DNA of 64,000 bases from Eilatimonas milleporae. Lineage in GTDB: Bacteria > Pseudomonadota > Alphaproteobacteria > Sphingomonadales > Kordiimonadaceae. How positions within the stretch are numbered: position 1 is the first letter of the stretch; each line of letters begins with the position of its first letter. Location of the stretch: assembly GCF_003688555.1 (NCBI RefSeq), contig NZ_REFR01000009.1:620001-684000 (forward strand), written 5' to 3'. Of this stretch, positions 35,129-44,079 are shown one piece after another. The notes beneath the pieces were generated by a model. That model had not been told where the DNA came from. It did not search any database and worked only from the letters and a program-made list of their open reading frames with translations. Both the position numbers and the translations under genes were made by a program.

Positions 35129-37225
35129 TCATGCCGCCGGGGTCTCGGTCTCCTCCAGCGCGGCTTCGATATCCCTCAGCGTACTCTGATATTCGCTCTG
35201 CCCCGGCATCAGGGTAACCGCCTGGGCGGCCATACCGGCGGCCCTGGACAGGTCCCCGCCCCGGCGCAGCAGCAGATAGGCCAGATTGTTCAGGGCGATA
35301 TGGTCGCGCGGCTCTATCTGCAACAGCGCCTCGTAAACGGCCTCGGACAGGTCATCATCCTGCCTGTCCCCGGCATACCCCGCCAGGAGGGCCAGGCGCT
35401 CGCGGACCAGGCGTTTCCGAACCGGCATCGTGGCGTCCGCCCCCGTTTCCTGCCTGCCGCGCACCGACATTTCCAGCCAGGTCAGGCCGGACCACCAGGT
35501 GACAAGAGCGTGCGGCGCGATGTCCGGATTTTTTTCATACAGGCCAAGCGCCAGGCGCAAAACCGCGACGGTGCTGTCGGGCGCGGCACGCACCGCCTCG
35601 GACAACTGATTGTACAGGGCGGTATGATCGCCGAAATAGGCGAACCCCGTCGCCGCCAGCAGATAGGGATAGGGCTCCGCAGGACCGGCCCGCAGCACCG
35701 GGCGCAGCAACGACAGCGCCCCGGCGGCGTCCTCATCCGTCATATCGCGCAGCATCATCGTCCGCGCCGTGGTGATCCGCCACAGGGTCGCCTCATCGGG
35801 GCTGACATCGCGCAGCAGGTCGACCTGCTCGGCCGTCGGCATCATGCCGGCATCCAGTCCGGCCCGCCACAGGGTCAGATCGCCAGGGTCCTGGCGCAGC
35901 AGGTCGCGGATGCACGCGGCGCGATCATCGCCGCTGCAATCGATTGCAGCCGGCGTTCCGGGCCGCAGGGTATCGACGGCCTTTCCCATGCCGAACAGGC
36001 CCGCCCGGCGCAGATAGCCCCGCGCCAGTGCCGCCTCCCCGATTGCGCTCAAAAGGGTCGCCCGCAATTGCAGGACCACGCCGCTCTGATCCGCCAGACT
36101 GCCCATGGCGCCGATAGCGTCCAGCGTCACGGCCGGACTGAAAGGCTCAGTCCCCAGACTGTCCAGCACCGCCTGCCAGCGCCCGGCCGCATACAGGCCG
36201 TGCCGGCGTTCATAGTCGGCCGCGTCAAAGCCCGTGTCACAGGCCCGCGCCGTCACACGCCGCGCCAGACAGGCGATCAGGTGCACCTCCGCCGGCATGG
36301 TGCCCAGATGCGCCCGCTCCAAAAAACCGTCCGCCAACGCATCATAGGCACCGGTCTGCCAGTAAAACCGCGCCAGACGTGTCAACAGGGGCCCGCTCAG
36401 TGCACGCGACGGCTGATCGAGCAACGCGGCGGCCAGCCGGTCCCGGCCCATCGCCGTCAGCAGCGATGCCGCCGCCGACAGATCATCCAGCGACAATGCC
36501 AGGGCGATACGCGCGGTATATCCCGGCGGCACTTCGCCCGCGCGGTCACCGCTTAAAATGCCAACCAGCGGGCCGTAGTCGCCGCGTGCCGGCGGCAACA
36601 GACCGGCCACATGGTCAAAGACGGCGCCCCCGTTCGAGACGATCTGCCGCACCAGTGCCCACTGAAAATCGCTGGCCCCGCCCTCCTGCAACAGGCCAAG
36701 GGCGTGCGCCACGCCGTCCGCGTCCCCCAGCGCGGTGGAGGCGCCAAGGGCGATCAGGCCCGCCCTTGTCCTGATATCATCAGTTTTGGCGATATCACCG
36801 GATGCCTGGACACCGCGATGGGGTCTGGCCGCTTTCAGGGCGGCACTGCGCGCTTCCCGCCAGGACCCGCGCGCGGCAAAGGCCGTTGCCATGTCCAAAG
36901 ACCGGTCCGCATCCTCCTGAAGGCTCAGCCCGATCTTCGACAGGGACAACCCCTGGGCCAAATGCGCATTCTCCGGCAGGGGCACATGCACCCGCGCCCG
37001 CGCCAGCAGCGACAGGGCATCCGGATCACTGCGGCCGCGGCACCGGTTGCTGGAAAAATACAGCGTGATTTCGCTGATCGCCGCACTGTAAAAGCCGTCG
37101 CCGGACAGGGCCTCCGCCCGCGCCAGCCAGCCCTGGCACCGCTCTTTCATGAGGGCGCCGTATCCGGCATATCCGCCGGCCAACAGTGCCGCGCACGCGC
37201 CCAAAACAGCCAGTTTAATCTTCAT
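35129..37225 (-). CDS. TPR-rich periplasmic protein of the exosortase/EPS operon
   Basis: 698 residues. An N-terminal membrane anchor or signal (KIKLAVLGACAALLAGGYAGYGAL, cited as a span) is followed by a long alpha-helical region with degenerate tetratricopeptide-like pairs. The clearest is near the C-terminus (EAVYEALLQIEPRDHIALNNLAYLLLRRGG, cited as a span). It resembles the large TPR proteins that accompany exosortase/PEP-CTERM EPS loci. The ATG overlaps the exosortase stop by ATGA. The likely role is a scaffold in EPS assembly or export. The frame extends far upstream over the exosortase gene, but that part is not protein-like. Confidence 0.75.
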   Translation of the reverse strand: MKIKLAVLGACAALLAGGYAGYGALMKERCQGWLARAEALSGDGFYSAAISEITLYFSSNRCRGRSDPDALSLLARARVHVPLPENAHLAQGLSLSKIGLSLQEDADRSLDMATAFAARGSWREARSAALKAARPHRGVQASGDIAKTDDIRTRAGLIALGASTALGDADGVAHALGLLQEGGASDFQWALVRQIVSNGGAVFDHVAGLLPPARGDYGPLVGILSGDRAGEVPPGYTARIALALSLDDLSAAASLLTAMGRDRLAAALLDQPSRALSGPLLTRLARFYWQTGAYDALADGFLERAHLGTMPAEVHLIACLARRVTARACDTGFDAADYERRHGLYAAGRWQAVLDSLGTEPFSPAVTLDAIGAMGSLADQSGVVLQLRATLLSAIGEAALARGYLRRAGLFGMGKAVDTLRPGTPAAIDCSGDDRAACIRDLLRQDPGDLTLWRAGLDAGMMPTAEQVDLLRDVSPDEATLWRITTARTMMLRDMTDEDAAGALSLLRPVLRAGPAEPYPYLLAATGFAYFGDHTALYNQLSEAVRAAPDSTVAVLRLALGLYEKNPDIAPHALVTWWSGLTWLEMSVRGRQETGADATMPVRKRLVRERLALLAGYAGDRQDDDLSEAVYEALLQIEPRDHIALNNLAYLLLRRGGDLSRAAGMAAQAVTLMPGQSEYQSTLRDIEAALEETETPAA

Positions 37226-38637
37226 GACGCCTCTCCCCATATCGCGTCGACCGCACGGATGAAGGTGAAGGCGGTTTCCCGCCGCACCGCTTCTGGCACG
37301 CTCAGCCGCTCGACAATCTGCAATCTGAATTTTCCGCCCCGGTACGCCGCCGGCAGGGCGGCATCGTCCAGGATGAATTCCGTCACCGCCTGCGCGCGGG
37401 CATGATCTCTCACCGTCAGGGTGCGCATCCACATACCCGGCGCGATCCGGCTGGCGGGCGGTCCGTCCACACGCCAGCCAAGGGCGCGGTAACATTTGTA
37501 ACTGTCATGCTGGTCCGCCTGTGCGGCATCCCGGTGATAGATGGCCGTCACCAGAACGTCGCGGTCGTCCGCCAGGCCCGAATACAGGCGCCGCACCGCA
37601 TAATCGGCGGCCAGGATACGGCGCTCGTCGTCCGGCATCGCCATGGCATGGCCGGTCCAGCCCGCCACATAGGCCGGCATGGCCAGCCCCGTGGTCGGCA
37701 TGTCGGCGCCGGGTGCGGGGCGCATATGGGACTGCAACCCGGCACTCGTCGAGACAGCCGCCAGCATCAGCGCCGCCGGCACCGCCTGACGCGGGCGGAT
37801 CGTCAGCCCTTCGGCCAGGCCCGGCGCCAGCAACAGGATCGGTGCGACCCAGACCAGCGGCATGATCGCCCAGCCCAGAAAATCGTGAAACGCCAGCACC
37901 ACATCGTCCGGCGCGTTGAAATTGAGAACCAGCAGCACGCCCAACCGCAGCAGGTTGACGCAAAAGGCAAAGGGCAGCGCCATGGCGACAATCGCCGCCC
38001 GCTGGCCGGCGGGTCCCGGCCGAACCGTCGCCGCCACGGTAAATCCCAGCAGCGCCGGCCAGATCAGCATGGCCCCGCTGCACGCGCTGTTGATCGTCAC
38101 CGCCACCGGCCCCGAGACCACCTGCGCGCCAAGCCGGTAAATGGGTAGGCCCATGGCCTGCGCCAGACCGGTGAACAGACCGGCCTCCGCCTCCGCCAGC
38201 CAGGGACCGAGGGCGGCCTCCATATGGCTGGGCAGGGGGATGGTCAGTCCAAGGCAGATCAGAACGCCGGCAGCACTTTGACCCGAAAGCCGGCAGAAAC
38301 GCACCAGAAACAGCGTCAGCAGACACACCCCGGCAAAGGCACCGGCCTTGTCATGGCCCAGGCCGATCCCGGCGGCACCGGATGCAACGGCCAGCAGGAC
38401 CAATGCCTGATATAAACGGCCCCGCTGCCGCTTCTCCGTGGCGGCACCGGCAGTCCCCGCCCCCGGTTGAAACGCAATCAAAAGCGCACTGACAAAGGCC
38501 AGGGCATTCACCGCCCAGCGGTCGGTCGTCAGACCGGCGGCCATCAGCGGTGCCAGCAGGCCGGCCCCCGCCAACAGGCCGACGCCCGCCAGCAATCCGG
38601 TCAAACGCCCCGTATCTGTCAGCGCGCGCGTCATCAT
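37222..38637 (-). CDS. Exosortase with fused EpsI-type C-terminal domain
   Basis: 471 residues. About eight to ten predicted membrane helices (to about residue 305) contain the three exosortase active-site residues in order: C186 in NSACSGAM, R231 in NLLRLG and H251 in AFHDFLGW. The soluble C-terminal part (about 305-471, with YHRDAAQADQHDSYKCYRALGW, cited as a span) matches the EpsI domain often fused to or next to exosortases. It would cleave the sorting tail of its substrate at the cytoplasmic membrane. The start overlaps the stop of the VPLPGP protein (ATGA), so enzyme and substrate are translationally coupled. Confidence 0.9.
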   Translation of the reverse strand: MMTRALTDTGRLTGLLAGVGLLAGAGLLAPLMAAGLTTDRWAVNALAFVSALLIAFQPGAGTAGAATEKRQRGRLYQALVLLAVASGAAGIGLGHDKAGAFAGVCLLTLFLVRFCRLSGQSAAGVLICLGLTIPLPSHMEAALGPWLAEAEAGLFTGLAQAMGLPIYRLGAQVVSGPVAVTINSACSGAMLIWPALLGFTVAATVRPGPAGQRAAIVAMALPFAFCVNLLRLGVLLVLNFNAPDDVVLAFHDFLGWAIMPLVWVAPILLLAPGLAEGLTIRPRQAVPAALMLAAVSTSAGLQSHMRPAPGADMPTTGLAMPAYVAGWTGHAMAMPDDERRILAADYAVRRLYSGLADDRDVLVTAIYHRDAAQADQHDSYKCYRALGWRVDGPPASRIAPGMWMRTLTVRDHARAQAVTEFILDDAALPAAYRGGKFRLQIVERLSVPEAVRRETAFTFIRAVDAIWGEAS

Positions 38638-39500
38638 GCCGGCATTTCTGTGGAAAAGCCGCTGTCGCGGCGGCGCCGCCGGCGGGCGACCCATCCGACC
38701 AGGAACAGGGGTGCGATCAGGGCCGCGACCGGTCCGGGCAGGGGCACGGCGTTGGAAATCATCTGCTGGGCGTTGGCGACACCGATATCAAGCGCGACGA
38801 CGATATCGTTATAATCCTCGTCCCCGCCGCCGAACAGGTCCTCGGCCCCCACCACGAGATACGGGCTGTTCGGCGTCGCCAACACGACGAAATGCTCGAT
38901 CCCGTCCGGGTTCAGCGACATGTCGGTATAATAGGTGGTGGTCCCTCCGGACGCGCCGTTGGCGATCAGGAACAGGTTCATCTGGGTCTGGCCGTCATAG
39001 GTGCCCAGTTCGACAAAGTCACCCTCCGCCACCGGCGCACGGGAAGACCGGTAGCTGTTCTGATCCGGATTATAATAGTAAGAGGACGTACTGGCGTCCG
39101 GAAAGATGGTCTGTGCATCCCCGGTCAACCCGTTGCTGCTGTCGCCGGTGTAAACTCCGAACGTATTCCTGTAGCCGGCCCCCTCGCCGATGAAATACAT
39201 CCGCACATCCGACGCCGTCGCCAGATACAGATCGTTCGGGTTCAGCGCAATGGATGACAGGTTTTCAATCGGCTGACTTTCCGTCAGCGTCGTGTTGACC
39301 GTGGCCCGAAGGTCCGGCAGGGCGTTGTTGTAGAAATCCGCCGCCTGTTCATCCGACCCGGCAAGCTGCACGTCGCCGATGGGCTCCAGACCGAAGGGCC
39401 GGGCATAGGACTGGACGGGGGACACGGTGCCGGCGGATACCGCCGGCGCCAGGGCCGCCATCAGCAAGGCGGAAGACAGGCATGTTAAACGTTTCACCAT
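38634..39500 (-). CDS. DUF4114 protein with VPLPGP exosortase sorting tail
   Basis: 288 residues with a signal peptide (SSALLMAALAPAVSA). A DUF4114-like region near 195-240 ends in the acidic GAEDLFGGGDEDYNDIVVALD, probably calcium-binding (cited as a span). The C-terminal tripartite tail has V252-P-L-P-G-P, a hydrophobic helix and RRRRRR. This is the layout of PEP-CTERM/VPLPA-CTERM substrates with glycine in place of alanine. The ATG has AGGAG 5 bp upstream. It is the only sorting-tail protein I can see here, and it sits directly before its exosortase, so it is probably the dedicated substrate and a surface or EPS-associated protein. Confidence 0.88.
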   Translation of the reverse strand: MVKRLTCLSSALLMAALAPAVSAGTVSPVQSYARPFGLEPIGDVQLAGSDEQAADFYNNALPDLRATVNTTLTESQPIENLSSIALNPNDLYLATASDVRMYFIGEGAGYRNTFGVYTGDSSNGLTGDAQTIFPDASTSSYYYNPDQNSYRSSRAPVAEGDFVELGTYDGQTQMNLFLIANGASGGTTTYYTDMSLNPDGIEHFVVLATPNSPYLVVGAEDLFGGGDEDYNDIVVALDIGVANAQQMISNAVPLPGPVAALIAPLFLVGWVARRRRRRDSGFSTEMPA

Positions 39501-41269
39501 TAATCTCCTTTCAGGAATTTGACTTGAACAAAGGGCTGCAATGCACCGCCGGCCAGTTGCAGCGTCGGTGTCACCGCGCTGACAACCTGGTTCCAGCTCT
39601 CGACCCAGTTGTCGGGCACATAGACGATGTCATCGGGCATCAGGGCCAGGTCGGGAACCTTGCCTTTCAGAATATCCTTGGCGTTGATCAGGATAAGCTG
39701 GCCTTCCAGGGCCGAATGGGTGCGGATCACGCGCACCTGCGACAACAGGGCCTTGGATTTGATCGGGCCGCCCACCTGGGTCAGCGCCTTCATCAGCGTC
39801 ATCGGGTCATTGCCGAACGGCACCGCCCCGGCCCGCAGAACGGCCCCAAGCACATAGGCTTTCTTGTCCGTCTTGCTGGGCACATACAGCGTGTCGCCGG
39901 GCCGCAAAAAGATGTTGTGCTCGGCCTGGCCGCCGACCAGCAGCGCCTGCATGTCGACGGCGGCGATCCTGCCGTCCCGCCACAGCCGCGCCCCGCGCAG
40001 ATGCGCCAGCTCGGACAGGCCGCGCCCCATGCTCATCGCCTGCAACAGATTGGTCGGACCGTCCAGATAGACGACGCCGGGATTGTTGAACTGCCCCAGC
40101 AGATACACCGGCCGGCTGCGATAGGCGGAAATCTGCACCACCACCCACGGGTCGCGGAATTGTGCGGAAAAGCCGTCCTTCAGGCGGGCCTGAATCTCGG
40201 TGACGGTGGCGCCGGCCACATCCACATGTTCCAGATACGGCACCTGAATGCGCCCGCTGCCGTCCACCGCCACATCCAGACTGTCCAGTCCCGGCTCGCC
40301 GAAAATATTGATCTGCAACCGGTCGCCGCTGCCGACCCGGTAATTCGGGTCTTCCGCCTCGGTTTCCTCGGCCGGCACGGAAACGGGCTGGATTTCGATC
40401 GGCGCCGGATCGCTACGGTCGCCGTAGGCCCGGATGTCCTTTTCATAAACGGTGTCCGCGCGTTTGAAGGGGCGCGTCGACATATGCTCGCTGCACGCGC
40501 CAAGCGGCAGAAACAACAGCAGCAGGGGGGCATAGCGCGCGCGCAGCGGTATCTTGCGGGCGATTTTCCGCAGGATGAACCCCACGGTCAGGGCAATGAT
40601 GACCATGTCGTAGATTGCGGACCGGCGGTAGATATAATCCAGCTCGGCCTCGAAACGGCGGCTCCAGTCGTCGACCACATGATCGGCGTCCTCATTGTCG
40701 AAAATACAGACCTGCGCCAGGCTGGTCAGGCCCGGCCGCACCTGCAAGCGGCGGGCAAATCCGGGGATATCGCGCTCCAGCTCTTCCTGCAGGGTCGGCG
40801 CGATGGGGCGCGGCCCCACAAGGGCCATCTCCCCGCGCGCCACATTGATCAATTGCGGCAGTTCGTCCAGCTTCAGGTCGCGCAGGATGCGGCCGATGGG
40901 CGTGATCATGGGGTCCGCCCGGTCGACCTGACGCGCCCGCGCCGGATCGCAGTCCGCGCCAACGCACATGGAGCGGATCTTGAACGCGGTAAACGGCCGC
41001 CCGTTCAGGCCCGGCCGCCTCTGCCTGTATATAAACGGTCCTTTGGAAGTCAGCTTCACCGCCAGAAACAGAAAAACCAACAGTGGAGACAGCAGCACCA
41101 GCGCGCCGCAGGCAAGGATGCGCTGACACAGCGGCCAAAGACCGTGCGCCCGGTGCATGGTCTGCGCCGGCCTGTCCCAGTCATAACGTTCAATGCGGGG
41201 ATGCCCTCCATGAAAGGGGGCGGTGGATTTGCCGCGGTCCGGCTGGGCCATGAATGTCTGACTTGCCAT
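39500..41269 (-). CDS. Fusion of initiating sugar transferase and Wza-like polysaccharide export protein
   Basis: 589 residues. Residues about 45-240 are a WcaJ/PssY-type phosphoglycosyl transferase: membrane hairpin ILACGALVLLSPLLVF, RPGLNGRPFTAFKIRSM, catalytic D135-E136 in KLDELPQLINV, and VGPRP. Residues 246-259 form a hydrophobic segment with a lipobox-like L256-G-A-C259. Then come a Poly_export domain (VGSGDRLQINIFGEPG) and SLBB repeats (VYLLGQFNNPGVV, GDTLYVPSK). These are normally two proteins, one in the inner and one in the outer membrane. No in-frame ATG, GTG or stop separates them. A CTG at 40546 could start a separate lipoprotein. A -24/-12 promoter lies 47 bp upstream. Confidence 0.85.
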   Translation of the reverse strand: MASQTFMAQPDRGKSTAPFHGGHPRIERYDWDRPAQTMHRAHGLWPLCQRILACGALVLLSPLLVFLFLAVKLTSKGPFIYRQRRPGLNGRPFTAFKIRSMCVGADCDPARARQVDRADPMITPIGRILRDLKLDELPQLINVARGEMALVGPRPIAPTLQEELERDIPGFARRLQVRPGLTSLAQVCIFDNEDADHVVDDWSRRFEAELDYIYRRSAIYDMVIIALTVGFILRKIARKIPLRARYAPLLLLFLPLGACSEHMSTRPFKRADTVYEKDIRAYGDRSDPAPIEIQPVSVPAEETEAEDPNYRVGSGDRLQINIFGEPGLDSLDVAVDGSGRIQVPYLEHVDVAGATVTEIQARLKDGFSAQFRDPWVVVQISAYRSRPVYLLGQFNNPGVVYLDGPTNLLQAMSMGRGLSELAHLRGARLWRDGRIAAVDMQALLVGGQAEHNIFLRPGDTLYVPSKTDKKAYVLGAVLRAGAVPFGNDPMTLMKALTQVGGPIKSKALLSQVRVIRTHSALEGQLILINAKDILKGKVPDLALMPDDIVYVPDNWVESWNQVVSAVTPTLQLAGGALQPFVQVKFLKGD

Positions 41270-41315
41270 GTCGTGCCTCTTTAATAATCACGGGCGGTAT
41301 CGCCGGCCTGACAGT

Positions 41316-41331
41316 GGCAATCGACATGCCA
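41316..41331 (-). promoter_or_regulatory. Sigma-54 promoter of the leftward exosortase/EPS operon
   Basis: On the minus strand: TGGCAT, 5 bp, TTGCC, with GG (41330-41329) and GC (41318-41317) 10 bp apart. It lies 47 bp before the fusion gene ATG. Three LuxO-type elements lie 69-111 bp upstream of it, the same arrangement as at the regulator promoter. Confidence 0.85.
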
Positions 41332-41398
41332 AATGGGCTGATTTTCTAAATCATTGATTTATTAGATTTTTTTAGGACACAGCGGGATCGGTGCCGTT

Positions 41399-41453
41399 TT
41401 GCGGATTGCGAATGTCGTCGTGTTTTCGCAAGGCTGCAATTTGCACATTGCGA
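41399..41453. promoter_or_regulatory. LuxO-type activator sites in the divergent EPS control region
   Basis: TTGCG-GAT-TGCGA (41399-41411), CTGCA-ATT-TGCAC (41434-41446) and the overlapping TTGCA-CAT-TGCGA (41441-41453) each match TTGCA-N3-TGCAA with one or two changes. They lie upstream of the leftward -24/-12 promoter and also upstream of the rightward EPS operon, so one bound activator could serve both. Confidence 0.6.
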
Positions 41454-41479
41454 AGCATGGCTCACCGCAGCAAAAGCAA

Positions 41480-41496
41480 AATTCATATATTTCAAT
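41480..41496 (+). promoter_or_regulatory. 17-bp element AATTCATATATTTCAAT, copy 1
   Basis: This AT-rich 17-mer occurs exactly twice, here and at 54584-54600, each time downstream of LuxO-type sites and upstream of a gene of the EPS locus. It may be a -10-like promoter core or a second regulator's site. Its position 50 bp before ATG 41547 supports that start for the rightward operon. Confidence 0.45.
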
Positions 41497-41546
41497 GGGT
41501 TATGTCAAAACCCCGCCATGGCACGGCTGTTGCGACATCGGCTGGC

Positions 41547-42821
41547 ATGAAACAGCCATACACATCCCTGATCATTGCCGGCGCGGCACCCGATACCGGC
41601 AACCACGGCGTCACCGCCCTCAGCCAGTCCGCCGTGATCGGACTGCAACAGCGTGGCGTCAGTCAGTTCACCATTCTGGACCATGGCCGGGGCCTGCGCC
41701 CCGGCGCCCCCGACGGCTGGCAGATGAAGGCGGCCATCGCACGGCTGGCCCTGAAAGGCGGGCGCCGTATCTATACCGCCGATAATATGCGCAACGCCCG
41801 GCTGCGTCAGATGTTCAGGCTCAGCGCGCCGATCCTGAACACGCTGGCGGGCGCCGACGCGATGCTCGATGTCAGCGGCGGCGACAGCTTCACGGACCTG
41901 TATGGCCCCCGCCGTTTCGAACAGATCATCCTGCCCAAAATGATGGCCCTGGACAGCGGCACGCCGCTGATCCTGATGCCGCAGACCTACGGCCCTTTCC
42001 ACCACGCCAAAACCAGGGCCCTGGCACAGCGCATCATCCGCCGCGCCACCATGGCCTATGCCCGCGACATCAACAGTTTCGAGCGTCTGAAAACCCTGCT
42101 CGGCGCCGACTTCGACCCGGCGAAACACCGCCTCGGCGTCGACCTCGCCTTCGGTCTGCCCTCGGCCAAACCGGCACGCACCATTGAACCCGGCACCGTC
42201 GGCATCAATGTCAGCGGCCTGTTGTGGAACGACCCCGACGGGGCAGCGCAACGGTTCGGCCTGACTGCGGATTACCGCGCCGTCCTCATCGCCCTCAGCC
42301 GGCATGTGCTGGCGGCGGGCCATCCTCTTCTGCTGGTCCCTCACGTCACGCCGGAAAATGGCGGCGAAAGCGACCTGGTCGCATGCCGCGCGCTGAAAGC
42401 GGTTCTGCGGGATATCCTGTCCGGCCGGCACGATAACGCCGTCACGGTCTGCGAAGACGCCCGCGACCCCATCAGCCTGAAAGGCGTGATCGCCGAGACT
42501 TGCTGGTTCACCGGCGCCCGCATGCACGCAACCATCGCCGCCCTGTCATCGGCGACGCCGGTCGCCAACATGGCTTACAGCGGCAAGGCACGCGGCGTCT
42601 TCGACTGTTACGGCGCGGCGGATCAGGTGTTCGACATGAGAAACCTGTCCACCGGCCACATGACGGAAGCCCTGATCGACGCTTTCGAAGATCGGGACGC
42701 CCAGCGCACCGTGCTGGAAACCTGGCGCCCCTTCGCCGAACGCCGCTGGACCGTCCAGATGGACACCATTGCCGAGGCCGCGCGCCCCGACACCCATATC
42801 GGGGAGACAGCCGATGCGTGA
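41547..42821 (+). CDS. Polysaccharide pyruvyl transferase family protein
   Basis: 424 residues. DTGNHGVTALSQSAVIGL near the start and the central SGGDSFTDLYGPRRFEQIILPK are typical of polysaccharide pyruvyl transferases, which add ketal-linked pyruvate to EPS sugars. RMHATIAALSSATPVANMAYSGKARGVF is the conserved C-terminal nucleotide-binding region (cited as a span). The frame is open to 41391. I prefer ATG 41547 because the 17-bp AT element at 41480-41496 looks like part of the promoter. First gene of the rightward EPS operon. Confidence 0.82.
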   Translation: MKQPYTSLIIAGAAPDTGNHGVTALSQSAVIGLQQRGVSQFTILDHGRGLRPGAPDGWQMKAAIARLALKGGRRIYTADNMRNARLRQMFRLSAPILNTLAGADAMLDVSGGDSFTDLYGPRRFEQIILPKMMALDSGTPLILMPQTYGPFHHAKTRALAQRIIRRATMAYARDINSFERLKTLLGADFDPAKHRLGVDLAFGLPSAKPARTIEPGTVGINVSGLLWNDPDGAAQRFGLTADYRAVLIALSRHVLAAGHPLLLVPHVTPENGGESDLVACRALKAVLRDILSGRHDNAVTVCEDARDPISLKGVIAETCWFTGARMHATIAALSSATPVANMAYSGKARGVFDCYGAADQVFDMRNLSTGHMTEALIDAFEDRDAQRTVLETWRPFAERRWTVQMDTIAEAARPDTHIGETADA

Positions 42822-44079
42822 CCGGCGCTGGAAAGAACGGATCGGCTTCATCTTGTCAAACCAGATCCTGGTTGAAGGTTGCGTCTTTGTCCGCAACATC
42901 ATCATCGCCAGACTGCTCGGCGCGGAAACCCTCGGCGAATTCATTTTCCTGGTCCTGAGCATCCGTTTGTTCGCCATGTCCACGGACCTGGCGGTGGAAC
43001 GCTATATCCTCCAGGTCGACAAGGGCGATACCGCCTCCGCGCTGGCCGGCGCGCATTTCCTGAACAGCACCCGCAACAGCCTTCTCGCCCTGATGCTGCT
43101 GCTGTTCGGGGTGTTCAACATCCAGGGCATCAGCTTCACCTGCTATGCCCTGCTGGCCGCCGGCGCCTTCCTGCGCGGGCTGACGCACCAGGGCTACAGG
43201 TTGAAACAGCGCCATTTCAATTTCCGCCCGGCCCTGTATGTCGAAGGCTTCACCACCGCCGCCGGTACGCTGGCGATCTATATCGCCGCGTCCAGCGCCC
43301 CGTATCTGGAAGCCATCTGCGCGGTCATGCTGGCACAGGCCGCCCTGCACACCCTGCTGTCCCATACATGCGCGGGCGAACCCTACAGCACCAACGCAAC
43401 CCTGCCCCGGCTGAAGGATATGGTGTTGTTCGGCTGGCCCCTGATGCTGACCGGCATCTCCATGTTCTGGAGCATGCAGGGTGAACGGCTGATCCTGTCC
43501 GCCAGCCTGCCGGCGGCCGAATTCGCCCATTTCTCCATGCTGTTCCAGCTCGCCCTCGTTCCGGTTCTGGTTCTGGGCCGCATCGCCCTGACGGCTGGAC
43601 TGCCGGCGCTGGCCGCCGTCAGGCAGGCGCCCCTGCACTTCCGCCACCGCGTCGCCCGGATACAGGCCTATATCTATATTCTGGCGGCCACCTTCGCCGC
43701 CCTGTTCGGGCTTGGGGCCAATCCGGCGCTGGTGTTCCTGTTCGGCCCCGGCTTCCGCGCCGATATCACGCTGATTTTCCTGGTGGCGCTCACACAGGCG
43801 CTGCGCCTGTGCCGCACCCCGCAATCCATCGCCGCGCAGGCGCTGGGTCAGACGGATATCCCGTTCAAGGCCAATCTGGTGCGCGTCGTCGCCGTCTTCG
43901 TCGCCGTCGTCAGCTGGCTGGCGGACGGGTCCCTCGTCACCCTGCTGTCCATCGCCTGTGCCGGCGAAGTCTGCGCCTGGATCGCGCAAAGCGCCCTGTT
44001 TTCCATGCGCAACCGTGCTTACACGGCGCCGTCCGCCCCTGTGGCACACAGCGCCCCAACCCGGGAGGCCGTTCAATGA
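42814..44079 (+). CDS. Polysaccharide flippase (Wzx-like, MOP superfamily)
   Basis: 421 residues with about 12 predicted helices. The N-terminal FVRNIIIARLLGAETLGEFIFLV segment is characteristic of Wzx/RfbX-type lipid-linked oligosaccharide flippases (cited as a span). It would move the lipid-linked repeat unit to the periplasmic face. It overlaps the pyruvyl transferase by 8 bp and the following gene by ATGA. Confidence 0.85.
   Translation: MRDRRWKERIGFILSNQILVEGCVFVRNIIIARLLGAETLGEFIFLVLSIRLFAMSTDLAVERYILQVDKGDTASALAGAHFLNSTRNSLLALMLLLFGVFNIQGISFTCYALLAAGAFLRGLTHQGYRLKQRHFNFRPALYVEGFTTAAGTLAIYIAASSAPYLEAICAVMLAQAALHTLLSHTCAGEPYSTNATLPRLKDMVLFGWPLMLTGISMFWSMQGERLILSASLPAAEFAHFSMLFQLALVPVLVLGRIALTAGLPALAAVRQAPLHFRHRVARIQAYIYILAATFAALFGLGANPALVFLFGPGFRADITLIFLVALTQALRLCRTPQSIAAQALGQTDIPFKANLVRVVAVFVAVVSWLADGSLVTLLSIACAGEVCAWIAQSALFSMRNRAYTAPSAPVAHSAPTREAVQ

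Noticed and set aside
41399-41480. Plus-strand sigma-54 promoters for the rightward EPS operon
   Set aside because: Several GG...GC candidates (for example AGGCTGCAATTTGCA) have 9-bp spacing, which RpoN does not normally accept.
41391-41546. Longer N-terminus for the pyruvyl transferase (starts at 41391 or 41502)
   Set aside because: The extra residues are unlike the family and would place coding sequence over the LuxO-type sites and the 17-bp element.
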